A stretch of 64,000 nt of DNA from a bacterium (GTDB lineage: Bacteria; Krumholzibacteriota; Krumholzibacteriia; LZORAL124-64-63), in contig JAAEOA010000332.1 of the NCBI GenBank assembly GCA_024223715.1, forward strand, positions 56,754-120,753, given 5' to 3'. Positions 1 to 8,589 of this stretch are shown here, piece after piece (within the stretch, counting starts at the first letter, position 1; every line of letters begins with the position of its first letter). The notes under the pieces are model-generated. The model searched no databases, had not been told where the DNA came from, and saw only the letters and a list, made by a program, of their open reading frames with translations. The position numbers were made by a program, and so were the translations under genes.

Positions 1-1549
1 ATTTTTCCAGATATTCATCCGGTTCCATTCCTACAATGCGGAAAACTCTTTCTTGCAATTCTCGCTGATGAATCCGGATACTTCCGGAACCCAATTCCAC
101 ACCATTGCAAACCAGATCATACAACTGAGCTCTGCCTTTGCCGGGATCCTCTTCCAAGCCATCAAGGTCTTCAGGACGAGGCTGTGTGAACATATGATGG
201 CAAGCAGTCCATGCACCGGACTTTTCATCTTTTTCGAAGAGTGGGAAGTTACGAACCCAAGCCAGTGCCCAGCTGTCAGCCGGAATCCAGTCAGCCTTGG
301 CTGCGATCTCCAAACGCAAAGCCCCCATGGCTTCAACTGCCATTTTCCAATCGCCGGCAATAAACAGGAGTAAATCTCCTTCAGAACAACCGGTACGCTC
401 TTTCAAAGCCAATTGGAAGTCGTCGCCCAGGAATTTTGCAATACCGGTTTCAAATCCATTTTCAGTTACCTTCAGGCGGGCCAGGCCAAAAGCGCCTCTG
501 GTTTTAACAAATTCTTCAAGCTCATCAACCTGCTTGCGGCTCCAGGAAGCCAAACGAGTGGCGTTCAAACAGCGTACTGTTCCGCCTTTTTTTATAGTGG
601 ATTCAAAAACGGAAAATCCACAATCCGGAACGATATCATCCAAAGTGTGCATGGGGCTACCGAAACGCAGATCAGGTTTGTCAGAGCCATATAAATTCAT
701 GGCGTCGTCGTAACTGATCCGCAAGAAAGGCGTAGGCAGATCAATGCCAAGGGTTTCTGTAAAAATAGCCGAAACCATTTCTTCAATGATGGAATAAACT
801 TCTTCTTCAGTTACAAAGCTCATTTCAAGGTCAATTTGTGTGTGTTCCGGTTGGCGGTCTTTGCGCAAATCTTCATCCCGCAAACAACGAGCCAATTGGA
901 AATAGCGATCCACACCGCCAGCCATAAGCATTTGTTTGTAAAGCTGGGGCGACTGCGGCAAAGCATAGAATTGACCATGGTGGATACGACTGGGTACCAC
1001 ATAGTCCCGAGCCCCTTCCGGGGTCGTTTTAATTAACAACGGAGTTTCCACTTCCAGGAAATCCTGGTCTGATAAATACCGCCGGGCAGCCATGGACGCC
1101 AAGTGCCTAATCTTTAAATTCCGAGCCATCACCGGATGACGCAAGTGCAAATACCGGTGCTTCAAACGAAGCTCTTCACTGGCATCCTCCGCTTGGTCAA
1201 TCTGAAACGGCAGAGGCAAACAAGTATTAAGAATTTCAACCTTGGTTGCCACAATTTCAATGGCTCCGGTAGCCATGTCCGGGTTGACCATATCATCGGG
1301 TCGGGGTCGAACGGTGCCGGTTATTCCCAGTACTGATTCCAATTTGAAACTTTTGGCCAGTTCCAAAGGTTCTCCATCTTCAAAAACAACCTGAACGTTT
1401 CCGTAGCGGTCCCGAAGGTTTACAAAAACTACCCCACCAAGGTCTCGGATTTTAGCAGCCCAGCCAGCTACCTTGACTTCCAGTCCCACCATGGACTCCC
1501 CTACGCTTCCGCAGCGGTGTGTCCTTACACTGTTATTGTTGGTACTCAC
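1..1549 (-). CDS. aspS: Aspartyl-tRNA synthetase, 3' end cut by the window
   Basis: Class II aminoacyl-tRNA synthetase that charges tRNA-Asp in the cytoplasm. The translation starts VSTNNNSVRTHRCG and continues with GWAAKIRDLGGVVFVNLRDR, the usual N-terminal OB-fold anticodon-binding domain of bacterial AspRS. Near the window edge it reads ELQERVFRIVG, the segment shortly before motif 3. About 516 codons lie inside the window with no stop. Bacterial AspRS is usually near 590 residues, so roughly 75 C-terminal residues, including motif 3, should lie outside. The start is a GTG whose GTGA overlaps the hisS stop by 4 bases, so the two synthetase genes are translationally coupled. The family assignment is secure. 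Whether it is discriminating or also charges Asn cannot be told from what is visible. Confidence 0.95.
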   Translation of the reverse strand, partial: MSTNNNSVRTHRCGSVGESMVGLEVKVAGWAAKIRDLGGVVFVNLRDRYGNVQVVFEDGEPLELAKSFKLESVLGITGTVRPRPDDMVNPDMATGAIEIVATKVEILNTCLPLPFQIDQAEDASEELRLKHRYLHLRHPVMARNLKIRHLASMAARRYLSDQDFLEVETPLLIKTTPEGARDYVVPSRIHHGQFYALPQSPQLYKQMLMAGGVDRYFQLARCLRDEDLRKDRQPEHTQIDLEMSFVTEEEVYSIIEEMVSAIFTETLGIDLPTPFLRISYDDAMNLYGSDKPDLRFGSPMHTLDDIVPDCGFSVFESTIKKGGTVRCLNATRLASWSRKQVDELEEFVKTRGAFGLARLKVTENGFETGIAKFLGDDFQLALKERTGCSEGDLLLFIAGDWKMAVEAMGALRLEIAAKADWIPADSWALAWVRNFPLFEKDEKSGAWTACHHMFTQPRPEDLDGLEEDPGKGRAQLYDLVCNGVELGSGSIRIHQRELQERVFRIVGMEPDEYLEK

Positions 1550-2820
1550 CCGTTCATAACCTCCTGAACTGCAACCAGCAAATCACTGCCTGCAACCTGA
1601 TTTTGTTCACCTGTATTCAGATCTTTTAACTGCACAGTTTGGACCTTTATTTCATCAGGCCCAACCACCAGCAAAATTTTTGCCTGTCTCAAATGAGCCG
1701 ACTTGGCCTGGGCCTTCAAAGAGCGCCCCGAAGTATCAACCTCTACACTGAATTCTTTTCTCAAAAGCTCAGCAAGGTGCAAACCATATTCCTGATCTGG
1801 CAAATCCCTGCAGGCAACATAAACCTCAACCGGCGATTGGCGACTTCGCTGAGGATCAAAAGGCTTATCGTTCAAGTGCAGCAGAGTGCGTTCAACGCCA
1901 ATGGAAAAGCCAATGGCTGCAGTAGCAGGTCCCCCACATTGTTCCACCAGATAATCATATCGTCCACCGCCCGCAAGACTGCTTTGCTTACGGCCACTGT
2001 TGGCCGTAAATTCAAATGTAGTACGGCAGTAATAATCCAACCCCCGCACCAAAGCAGGGTTGTTTACAAAAGGAACCCCAAGTTCTTTTAGAGTCCGCAA
2101 AACCACATCATGATGATCAAGGCAACCCTGACAAAGGGCTTCGGTAATGGGCTTGAAACCAGAGAGTAAACCAGCCACTCCGTCATCTTTTGCATCGTAC
2201 AGACGCAGGGGATTGGTTTCAATTCGCCCACGCATAGACTCAGGAATTTGCTCAATGTTGTCCTTCAGAAAAACCGTCAGGTCTTCCAGGAAAGCAGGGC
2301 GGCACTCTGGACAACCAATGCTGTTCACATGAACCTCAACACCTTCAGCACCAACAGCCTCAAAAAGAGCCATGGCGGTTTGAATGACTTCAGCATCCAA
2401 AACAGGGCTGTCACTGCCCAGGGCCTCAACTCCAACCTGATGAAATTGACGATACCGGCCAGCCTGAGGTTTGTCGTGCCGAAACATGGGCCCAATGTAG
2501 AAGAACTTCACCGTACCCGGCTGACGCATCAAACCATTTTCCAGATAAGCCCGAACTACCGATGCGGTCATTTCAGGCCGAAGAGTCAGGCTGTCACCAC
2601 CCTTGGTTTCAAAAGTGTACATCTCTTTATCAACAATGTCGGTGCCTTTACCAACCGAGCGTAAAAAAAGGTCCGTGGGTTCAAGAACCGGCGTGCGAAT
2701 CTCACCATAGCCATACCGGGTCAGAACTTCATTCCAGCGTTGTTCACACCACCGAAGCTGTTCCATTTCCTCCAGGAGAATATCCCGGGTCCCTTTCATT
2801 CGACGATACCGCAGCTTCAT
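1546..2820 (-). CDS. hisS: Histidyl-tRNA synthetase
   Basis: Charges tRNA-His. The 424-residue length is normal for the family. Visible signatures are the N-terminal MKGTRDILLEE segment, motif 2 around FYIGPMFRHDKPQAGRYRQF, the histidine-binding LVRGLDYYCRTTFEF segment and motif 3 (AAIGFSIGVERTL). A C-terminal anticodon-binding domain starts near residue 330 (VEVYVACRDL). The start used gives MKLRYRRMKGT. An internal Met at residue 8 would also fit the family, so the first seven residues are uncertain. The gene lies 54 bases after the PhnD-like gene and overlaps aspS by 4 bases, so it is probably part of the same minus-strand operon as the amidase and YbbR genes. Confidence 0.96.
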   Translation of the reverse strand: MKLRYRRMKGTRDILLEEMEQLRWCEQRWNEVLTRYGYGEIRTPVLEPTDLFLRSVGKGTDIVDKEMYTFETKGGDSLTLRPEMTASVVRAYLENGLMRQPGTVKFFYIGPMFRHDKPQAGRYRQFHQVGVEALGSDSPVLDAEVIQTAMALFEAVGAEGVEVHVNSIGCPECRPAFLEDLTVFLKDNIEQIPESMRGRIETNPLRLYDAKDDGVAGLLSGFKPITEALCQGCLDHHDVVLRTLKELGVPFVNNPALVRGLDYYCRTTFEFTANSGRKQSSLAGGGRYDYLVEQCGGPATAAIGFSIGVERTLLHLNDKPFDPQRSRQSPVEVYVACRDLPDQEYGLHLAELLRKEFSVEVDTSGRSLKAQAKSAHLRQAKILLVVGPDEIKVQTVQLKDLNTGEQNQVAGSDLLVAVQEVMNG

Positions 2821-2874
2821 TTCAACCTTTCAAATTGCAGATCTGTAATTTCCAATAGGACCCGACAATATGCA

Positions 2875-3822
2875 TTATTTTCCTTCTGGAGGCCAATCCC
2901 CAGAGAATTTTCGGCGAACCAATTCAAAATCAGGTTCCAGAAGAATGTTAAAACCTGTAAGTCCCACGGCTCCGAGCTGTTCAATCAAATGATGAATATT
3001 TTGAGATTTTAGGGATGGGTCTTCAGAATTTTCACCTGACCGCCCCAGCAAAGCGAGACTATCGGCCCATTTAAGTCTCTCCACCAAGGGTATTTTCCGT
3101 GAGGCCATTACAACCAGGTCAGGAACAGGATCCGTATGATCTTTGACGATCCACTCTTTGGGGTCCAGCAAACCAGACCGAAAAAAAGAATCAGCATCCC
3201 ATTGGCGCACGCAAGCAAAGTCGAACGCCCCCAAGCGCAGGGCATGAAGTACCGGTCTGTGGTCATATGGATCAGGACCAAAAGAGCAAAGACTTAAATC
3301 CGCCTGGGAATTCACACTTCCCAACGAAACAAGCGAAAGAGAGTCACCAAACACGGTTCGCCTGGCATGATTCATCCATGGCTGCTTCACTTCAGACATG
3401 TCCGCACGCGAGACAACCACCCCACGGGGGCGCAAATTGTCCGGTAGCTTGCGTCGACCGCAGACAAGTAAGCCAAAGTCATCCTGAGCAAGTTGCAGAG
3501 CCAGGCCATCGGGACAAAGTACAAAATCTACACCCTTTTGGGCTTCTTTGAAAAATTCTGAAGTTTTATTTACCACGACCAAGTTCATGGATTGTCCACT
3601 GGCATCTTCCAGAACTGAGCAGATGGACTCAAAAAGTTCCTGCCTTTCGGGGCCGGAATGAGGACCATCAAAAACGAGGAATACACCCTGAAGGTTGTAT
3701 CCCCCTGAATCGGGAAAAAGTACGGCAGCAAAAGCCAGAACCAAGACCAGCAAGGCAGCAATGAGGGTAACCCAAGGCAGACTTTTCTTCCTATCATGCT
3801 GATAAATTGTATTATCAGTCAT
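2875..3822 (-). CDS. PhnD-like periplasmic-binding-fold protein, membrane anchored
   Basis: A 315-residue protein whose function I do not recognise precisely. It has one N-terminal hydrophobic segment (about residues 17-37, LPWVTLIAALLVLVLAF), so it is anchored or secreted. The rest resembles the phosphate/phosphonate substrate-binding (type 2 periplasmic binding) fold: a FVLCPDGLALQLAQ strand-turn, GVVVSRADMSEV in the position of the usual permissive-domain switch, and LRLGAFDFACVRQWD, which corresponds to the 'number of copies in the second lobe' motif of PhnD-like proteins. No ABC permease or ATPase is adjacent, so transport is not supported. The ATG chosen (MTDNTIYQH) overlaps the YbbR gene by 8 bases, which indicates coupled translation. 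A longer in-frame extension upstream lies inside the YbbR gene and is rejected. Confidence 0.6.
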   Translation of the reverse strand: MTDNTIYQHDRKKSLPWVTLIAALLVLVLAFAAVLFPDSGGYNLQGVFLVFDGPHSGPERQELFESICSVLEDASGQSMNLVVVNKTSEFFKEAQKGVDFVLCPDGLALQLAQDDFGLLVCGRRKLPDNLRPRGVVVSRADMSEVKQPWMNHARRTVFGDSLSLVSLGSVNSQADLSLCSFGPDPYDHRPVLHALRLGAFDFACVRQWDADSFFRSGLLDPKEWIVKDHTDPVPDLVVMASRKIPLVERLKWADSLALLGRSGENSEDPSLKSQNIHHLIEQLGAVGLTGFNILLEPDFELVRRKFSGDWPPEGK

Positions 3823-4798
3823 CTTCCCCCTCCACAGGCCTTGTAAATACATCTGAATCCAAATCTTCAGATGAAGAATCTGCAGAGGCCCCCGACCCCA
3901 CAATCACTTGAAAAGATGGAGGATCCAGTCCAATAACTTCCAACCAGGGAGGGCTGTCAATTTGGCCGGGGAGTTCGTAAATCCCATCTTCCAGGGCACC
4001 AACCGAAACAGTCACCATGAACCGATTTGCAGTCAGAGCACTCACTGAATCAGCAACACCCCTGACCATTACATCCACAACAGGAGGCGAAACCCCGACA
4101 GCCGGACGGCCGGCATCAACAAGGGGAACCACCGGAATATTAGCCAAAGTTCGGTCACTGAGGGAAGCAATTTGGACATCCAGTGATACTTTGCTGGTCA
4201 CCAGATACAAAAACTCTCCAGGTTGCTCAAGAGGTACGCTGATGTTGCCGCTTTTCTGTAATTCAGAAAAATCGATGGGTTTAGCCACAATTTTTAAATT
4301 TTCCTTAAAGAACCGGCTGGGTCCCGAAACAAGTACAGAATCGGGTTTCAAATATGGTGTTTCAAGAAAGGCCAGCCCTTTGGGTAATTGCCCTGATTGG
4401 TCCTGTACAATGGGTAAAAGACGGAATTCCTGTTTGTCCACAGTCAGGCGCAGCCGGACTTTTGGTTTGATTGCTACAACTTTCAAATCAGAAAAGACAT
4501 CTGTGGGAACCACCTCGTAGGAAAACTCCTTTCCCGGTTCCTTGTCCCACAAATTTACCCGAACCTCCCCCACGTATCGCTGAAAAAACCGATGAAGGAA
4601 CAAACGAAGCTTGCTGCCTTCCAAAACAACATTCACATGGGAATCTATCTGACTGCCTTCAAGAGTGAGATTCTCTCCCAGGCCGTGAATAACCAAAGGC
4701 AAATTGGCTGACTGCTGCACAGTTGAATGAGATGCCACCTGTACCCAGATAACAATGGAAATCAGCAAACAAGAAATTTTTAACCCCAGCCTGTTCAT
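3815..4798 (-). CDS. YbbR-domain (CdaR-like) protein
   Basis: A 327-residue protein with an N-terminal membrane segment (LKISCLLISIVIWVQVAS, residues 6-23), followed by three or four beta-rich YbbR-like repeats. These are recognisable by recurring V-x-V-x-G phrases such as LKPDSVLVSGPSRFF and PPVVDVMVRGVADSV. In Firmicutes the YbbR protein CdaR regulates the c-di-AMP cyclase CdaA and is encoded beside it. Here no DisA_N cyclase gene is visible, and the neighbour upstream is a peptidoglycan amidase. The start ATG overlaps the amidase stop by 4 bases. The C-terminal tail is acidic (SADSSSEDLDSDVF). A role at the envelope is likely. The c-di-AMP link is only by family analogy. Confidence 0.75.
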   Translation of the reverse strand: MNRLGLKISCLLISIVIWVQVASHSTVQQSANLPLVIHGLGENLTLEGSQIDSHVNVVLEGSKLRLFLHRFFQRYVGEVRVNLWDKEPGKEFSYEVVPTDVFSDLKVVAIKPKVRLRLTVDKQEFRLLPIVQDQSGQLPKGLAFLETPYLKPDSVLVSGPSRFFKENLKIVAKPIDFSELQKSGNISVPLEQPGEFLYLVTSKVSLDVQIASLSDRTLANIPVVPLVDAGRPAVGVSPPVVDVMVRGVADSVSALTANRFMVTVSVGALEDGIYELPGQIDSPPWLEVIGLDPPSFQVIVGSGASADSSSEDLDSDVFTRPVEGEDD

Positions 4799-6180
4799 GG
4801 CCTGCTTCCCTCTCCAGGCAAACGTAAAATCTGGCCTACAGCCAGAGATGCAGATTGCAGTAAATTGTGTGATTTTATTTCATCAATGGTGGTATCGAAA
4901 CGGCTGGCAAGAGCCCACAAGCTGTCGCCTTTGCGCACCGAATAATTCTCTCGCCAAATTACACGATTCTTTTGGGCCAAAACAGCTTCACCCCGAAGGT
5001 CATGCCGCCAGGATAAAAGCCCATCAGCCAGGACCCGGGCATATAGCTTTTGCCCTTTGACAGAAACCAAATTCTTTTGATCTGATTCATTGGACAAATA
5101 AGCCAACTCAACCAATGCCGAGGGCATGGCCAGTGACTTCAAAACCTGAAAACCTGCTTGTTTGGCTTTGCGCTTTTGAGCAATCTGGCTCGCATCTGCT
5201 GCCATCAGAATATGTTCGGACAGTCGGGCCGACTCATGCAGAACAGCCGTCATTCGCATATCCATCAAAATCCTCATGACCCAATCATCTGAAGGCTTTT
5301 CCGGGTCCAACCCAATCAGATCCGCTGCATTTTCCTTGTCTGCCAATTCACTGGCTTGACGATCGGTTGCCCCCTGAAGGGAAAGAAAATAAATTTCCAT
5401 CCCCTTAATGTCTTTTTTCCGGTGAGTATTACAATGAACACTCAGGAATAAGTCACCCCGGACTTCTCTGGCAATTTCAACCCGTCGGCCCAAATTGGGA
5501 TAATAATCTCCACTACGGGTCAGTACAGCCCTATATCCGGGAATGGAATCGATGAGATTGGCCAACTCAAGACAAACCTTCAGAACAATGTCCTTCTCCT
5601 GGAACCCTTTTCGAACCGCACCCGGATCCAGACCTCCATGCCCCGGATCAATAACAACAGTAAACAATTCATTCAGGCCAGGGCGCATTGTCACTGAAGA
5701 AGGCTGGGAAGAAGGTTGGGCAATCACTGATTTTGTTTCAGTTTGTTCACCAAAAACATCTAAAACCACACGATAGGGTAACGATGACGTTGCCGGCAAT
5801 GAAAACACTTTAAAATCAGAACTCTTAACAAGGTCCAAGACCACCTGCGACCTGCTCGGACCCGGGTTGCAGCGAATGGCATGCACTAAGTTATCTTGCA
5901 CAACAATACTGGCAGAATTAGAAAAAGAAAAACCAGGTAAGTTCACCGCAACCCGGTGGGGGGAATTAATTTCCCTCACTTCGTATGATGCACTGGAACT
6001 CAGATCCAGCACAACTCGAGTTTTTTCAGGACCTGAAAAATATCGTATTTGCAAGACTTCGGGTCCCGGGGCCGCCCTCAACCCCCCACTAATCCATGAA
6101 GAGAAAAACAGAGCCCAACAGAGCACAAACATAACCACATGTCTGGTTTTGCCAATGAGGTTGGGAGAATCCCGAAACAT
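4795..6180 (-). CDS. N-acetylmuramoyl-L-alanine amidase with AMIN and LysM domains
   Basis: A periplasmic amidase that cleaves the amide bond between MurNAc and the stem peptide. With the chosen start it is 461 residues: signal segment near residues 15-36, AMIN domain about 40-135, Amidase_3 domain about 163-375 and a C-terminal LysM domain (YSVRKGDSLWALASRFDTT). Zinc ligands and catalytic residues are visible: H171 in VVIDPGHGG, E185 in FQEKDIVL, H239 in FLSVHCNTH and the Glu in SALVELAYLSN. An ATG eight codons upstream has no ribosome-binding site, whereas the ATG used is preceded by GAAGGAG at 8-base spacing. It resembles AmiC-type daughter-cell-separation amidases, with a LysM added. It opens the amidase-YbbR-hisS-aspS operon. 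Confidence 0.9.
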   Translation of the reverse strand: MFRDSPNLIGKTRHVVMFVLCWALFFSSWISGGLRAAPGPEVLQIRYFSGPEKTRVVLDLSSSASYEVREINSPHRVAVNLPGFSFSNSASIVVQDNLVHAIRCNPGPSRSQVVLDLVKSSDFKVFSLPATSSLPYRVVLDVFGEQTETKSVIAQPSSQPSSVTMRPGLNELFTVVIDPGHGGLDPGAVRKGFQEKDIVLKVCLELANLIDSIPGYRAVLTRSGDYYPNLGRRVEIAREVRGDLFLSVHCNTHRKKDIKGMEIYFLSLQGATDRQASELADKENAADLIGLDPEKPSDDWVMRILMDMRMTAVLHESARLSEHILMAADASQIAQKRKAKQAGFQVLKSLAMPSALVELAYLSNESDQKNLVSVKGQKLYARVLADGLLSWRHDLRGEAVLAQKNRVIWRENYSVRKGDSLWALASRFDTTIDEIKSHNLLQSASLAVGQILRLPGEGSRP

Positions 6181-6377
6181 GAAGTTCGCTCCTTCGACGG
6201 CCATTTAACTATGCAATAAAAAGATATGGTAACAAACGATGGCATCAGTTCCTTCCGAAACCCTCTGAACCAAGGAAAACTTAACACATAGCTGCTATTG
6301 TTCCCATAGAAAGTTACAAAATGGAAAAGCAAAAAATATTAAATAAGTAATGAATTCCTGGCGGTCTTAATCAACCA

Positions 6378-7322
6378 TCAGTTCCTGCTGGCATAGGAGT
6401 CCAAAATATAGGAAACAGGATTCACCGATCGTCCCTGAATACGGATTTCATAATGAAGATGAGGTGCCGTACTACGTCCAGTATTACCTGAAGTAGCAAT
6501 GACCTGACCTCGTTTGACTAAATCGCCCTTCTTCACATCCTGCCGATTCAAGTGAGCATAAACAGTAACCACCGAGTTTCCATGATCAACTTTGATCACT
6601 TTGCCGAGTCCTCGTTGATGCTGAACAAGAACAACCACTCCATCGCCGGTCACCCGAACTTCAGTACCAGTAGGAGCCGAAAAGTCCAAACCATGGTGAA
6701 ATCGGCCTTTTCCTGTAAAAGGATCATCGCGTAAGCCAAATCGGGAGCTGACCCAGCCAATATCAATTGGTCGAATGGAAGGAATTTTACAACGAATATC
6801 TTTGTGACTGCTCAAAGTATCCAGCATTGCCTGATAACCTTGTCGCTGAATTCGGGCCTGGCGCAGCATTAAGTTAACTTCTTCTCCCAGGCCTGAAAAT
6901 TCATCACTGAATGGCTGCCGGGAATCGTATCCGGGAATTTCGCTGTCAAGATAGGAAAGGCTTTCACGGCCACCAATACCCGCAGCAAACGTTTCTTCAT
7001 CGAGAGGGTTCAGATTGACGGCCGTAGCCACCATATTCTGCATTTCAAACGATTGATCCATTTCCAGACGCAAACCCTCAACCTGGTTTTGCAAACGATC
7101 AACCCTGACAGCCAGTTGATTATTTTCCAGACGCAATTCAGATCCCCCGGGAAGCCACCCGGAACCAGCATAAATCCCCATGCCATACATTCCAGACAGT
7201 ACCACTAAAACCACAGCAACCGAGCCAGCAACGTACAAAGCCCAACGGGGAACTCGAAAATGACGCACGGGTCCGTGGTCATCCGGAGTGTAAATAAAAG
7301 AATATGTCCGCTTGAGCTTCAT
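6378..7322 (-). CDS. M23 family peptidoglycan endopeptidase
   Basis: A membrane-anchored LytM/M23 metallopeptidase or regulator. After MKLKRTYSFIYTPDDHG comes a membrane segment (WALYVAGSVAVVLVVLSGMYG). Next is a short coiled coil (LRLENNQLAVRVDRLQNQVE), then the catalytic domain in the last 125 residues with the intact zinc-site motifs HHGLDFSAP and HLHYEI. TSGNTGRSTAPHLHYE is the classic C-terminal signature. The reading frame continues upstream to a TTG, but an ATG pair (MVMK) right before the conserved KLKRTYSF is a better start. The second is used here and the first lies only six bases upstream. Layout and length match cell-shape or division M23 proteins. It is transcribed separately from the operon downstream. 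Confidence 0.88.
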   Translation of the reverse strand: MKLKRTYSFIYTPDDHGPVRHFRVPRWALYVAGSVAVVLVVLSGMYGMGIYAGSGWLPGGSELRLENNQLAVRVDRLQNQVEGLRLEMDQSFEMQNMVATAVNLNPLDEETFAAGIGGRESLSYLDSEIPGYDSRQPFSDEFSGLGEEVNLMLRQARIQRQGYQAMLDTLSSHKDIRCKIPSIRPIDIGWVSSRFGLRDDPFTGKGRFHHGLDFSAPTGTEVRVTGDGVVVLVQHQRGLGKVIKVDHGNSVVTVYAHLNRQDVKKGDLVKRGQVIATSGNTGRSTAPHLHYEIRIQGRSVNPVSYILDSYASRN

Positions 7323-7536
7323 AACCATCCAACAATCGAAGAAAACCACCAATTTCAGGCAAATGTGACAATACTATTTGATTCAGGTTGATCTTTGTAT
7401 TGTATTTTTCAGGTCCCAAAATCACTTAAGAGACCCAATTTGTCAACGTTGAACCATTATTTGCCATTTTCCGGGTCCAGAAGACCCTATCAGGAACGAA
7501 TAGCAATTACTGGACCACATGAGTAAATACCATGGC

Positions 7537-7570
7537 AATAGAGCCAGCACCTAATGGTGCCGGCTCTATT
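7537..7570 (-). terminator. Terminator hairpin after the sigma factor gene
   Basis: A 15-base-pair stem with one A-C mismatch (arms 7537-7551 and 7556-7570) and a four-base loop lies 25 bases after the sigma-factor stop. On the minus strand only a short T run follows, so it may act partly as an RNA 3'-end stabiliser. It is symmetrical enough to work in both directions. Confidence 0.7.
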
Positions 7571-7594
7571 TCTCTCTAAAAGCAACAAAGAGGC

Positions 7595-8449
7595 TTAATA
7601 ATAATCAAGCAACAAATTACGGCTTTTTGAGGTCCGAATTTTACCCAAAGCTTTTTCCTTAATCTGCCGGATTCGTTCACGGGTCAAGCCCATGCGTTCA
7701 CCAATTACCTGCAGAGTTTGGGCTTCTTCAAAACTCAAACCAAAATATTGCACAATGATGGTCGCCTCACGGTCCGAGAGATGAGACAAGCATTTGCGCA
7801 CGTCCTCACGAAGGCCCCGTTGAAGAACTTCAAAATCAGGAGGTTCCTGATTACTGTCTTCCAGGACTTCGGTTAAGGGACGATCACTTCCATTGTCGCC
7901 AGAATCTTCAAGACCAAGCTCTTTCCGATCAGACCTGAGGGCGTGCACCACATCTTCAACATCCAGATCAAGCCTTTCGGCAATTTGGTGCGAAGTGGGT
8001 GAAGGATTGCCCTCATTCTGCAAAACTGAACGGGTTCTACTGATTTTAATCAACAAAGCCGTTTGGTTTTGAGGCAACCTTATTGTTCGCGATTTGTCCA
8101 GCAATGCTTGCATTATGGATTGACGAATCCACCACACGGCATAAGAGATAAAGCGGAAACCCCGTTCTTCATCAAAACGATGGGCGGCCTTCAACAGGCC
8201 AAGGTTTCCTTCGTTGATAAGGTCAGACAACATCAGCCCTTGGTGAATGTAACGTTTTGCTACTGAGACAACAAAACGCAAATTGGCTCTTACGAGAATT
8301 TGCAATGCCTCTTCTTCACCAGAGCGAATACGCTTGGCCAAGTCAATTTCTTCTTCTCTGCTCAACAATTCGTAGCGATTGATGTCACGAAAATAGACCT
8401 CCAGGCCTTTTTCGTGCATCGCGGGTAAAACATTCCTTCTGCCAGCCAT
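7595..8449 (-). CDS. rpoD: RNA polymerase sigma-70 family factor, short primary type
   Basis: A 284-residue sigma factor with region 1.2 (LEVYFRDINRYELLSREEEIDLA), region 2 with NLRFVVSVAKRYIHQGL and the region 2.3/2.4 core RFISYAVWWIRQSIMQAL, region 3 (IAERLDLDVEDV) and region 4 with the helix-turn-helix GERMGLTRERIRQIKEKAL. Region 1.1 and the long non-conserved insert of proteobacterial RpoD are missing. This is the layout of the Bacteroidota primary sigma factor. It could be the housekeeping factor or a group 2 (RpoS/SigB-like) relative, so the symbol is tentative. It is preceded by a hairpin-rich leader of about 140 bases and a GGAGG site nine bases before the ATG, and is followed by a strong hairpin. 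Confidence 0.85.
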   Translation of the reverse strand: MAGRRNVLPAMHEKGLEVYFRDINRYELLSREEEIDLAKRIRSGEEEALQILVRANLRFVVSVAKRYIHQGLMLSDLINEGNLGLLKAAHRFDEERGFRFISYAVWWIRQSIMQALLDKSRTIRLPQNQTALLIKISRTRSVLQNEGNPSPTSHQIAERLDLDVEDVVHALRSDRKELGLEDSGDNGSDRPLTEVLEDSNQEPPDFEVLQRGLREDVRKCLSHLSDREATIIVQYFGLSFEEAQTLQVIGERMGLTRERIRQIKEKALGKIRTSKSRNLLLDYY

Positions 8450-8501
8450 AAGGATTCCTCCGTGCCAGCGTGGGGGTTGCCATTCCGTTGTCGAAACAGC
8501 T

Positions 8502-8538
8502 TCGGCCTAAGCCGATGGATTCGGTACGAACCGAATCC
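8502..8538 (-). promoter_or_regulatory. Tandem hairpins in the sigma-factor leader
   Basis: Two adjacent perfect stem-loops lie in the 5' leader: 8502-8515 (5-bp stem, 4-base loop) and 8517-8538 (9-bp stem ggattcggt, 4-base loop). They sit 53-89 bases upstream of the sigma-factor start codon. They do not match a riboswitch class I know. They may be a structured leader for translational control or part of the HtrA 3' end. Only the base pairing is directly seen. Confidence 0.4.
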
Positions 8539-8564
8539 CGCCCGGACTCTCTCCAGGCATCCAG

Positions 8565-8589
8565 CCAAACCCCTTACAGGAGGGTTTGG
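8565..8589 (-). terminator. Weak hairpin directly after the HtrA stop codon
   Basis: Arms 8565-8572 and 8582-8589 pair perfectly (8 bp) immediately after the HtrA TGA. There is no T run on the minus strand, so it is a poor intrinsic terminator. Read-through into the sigma-factor gene is possible. Confidence 0.35.
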
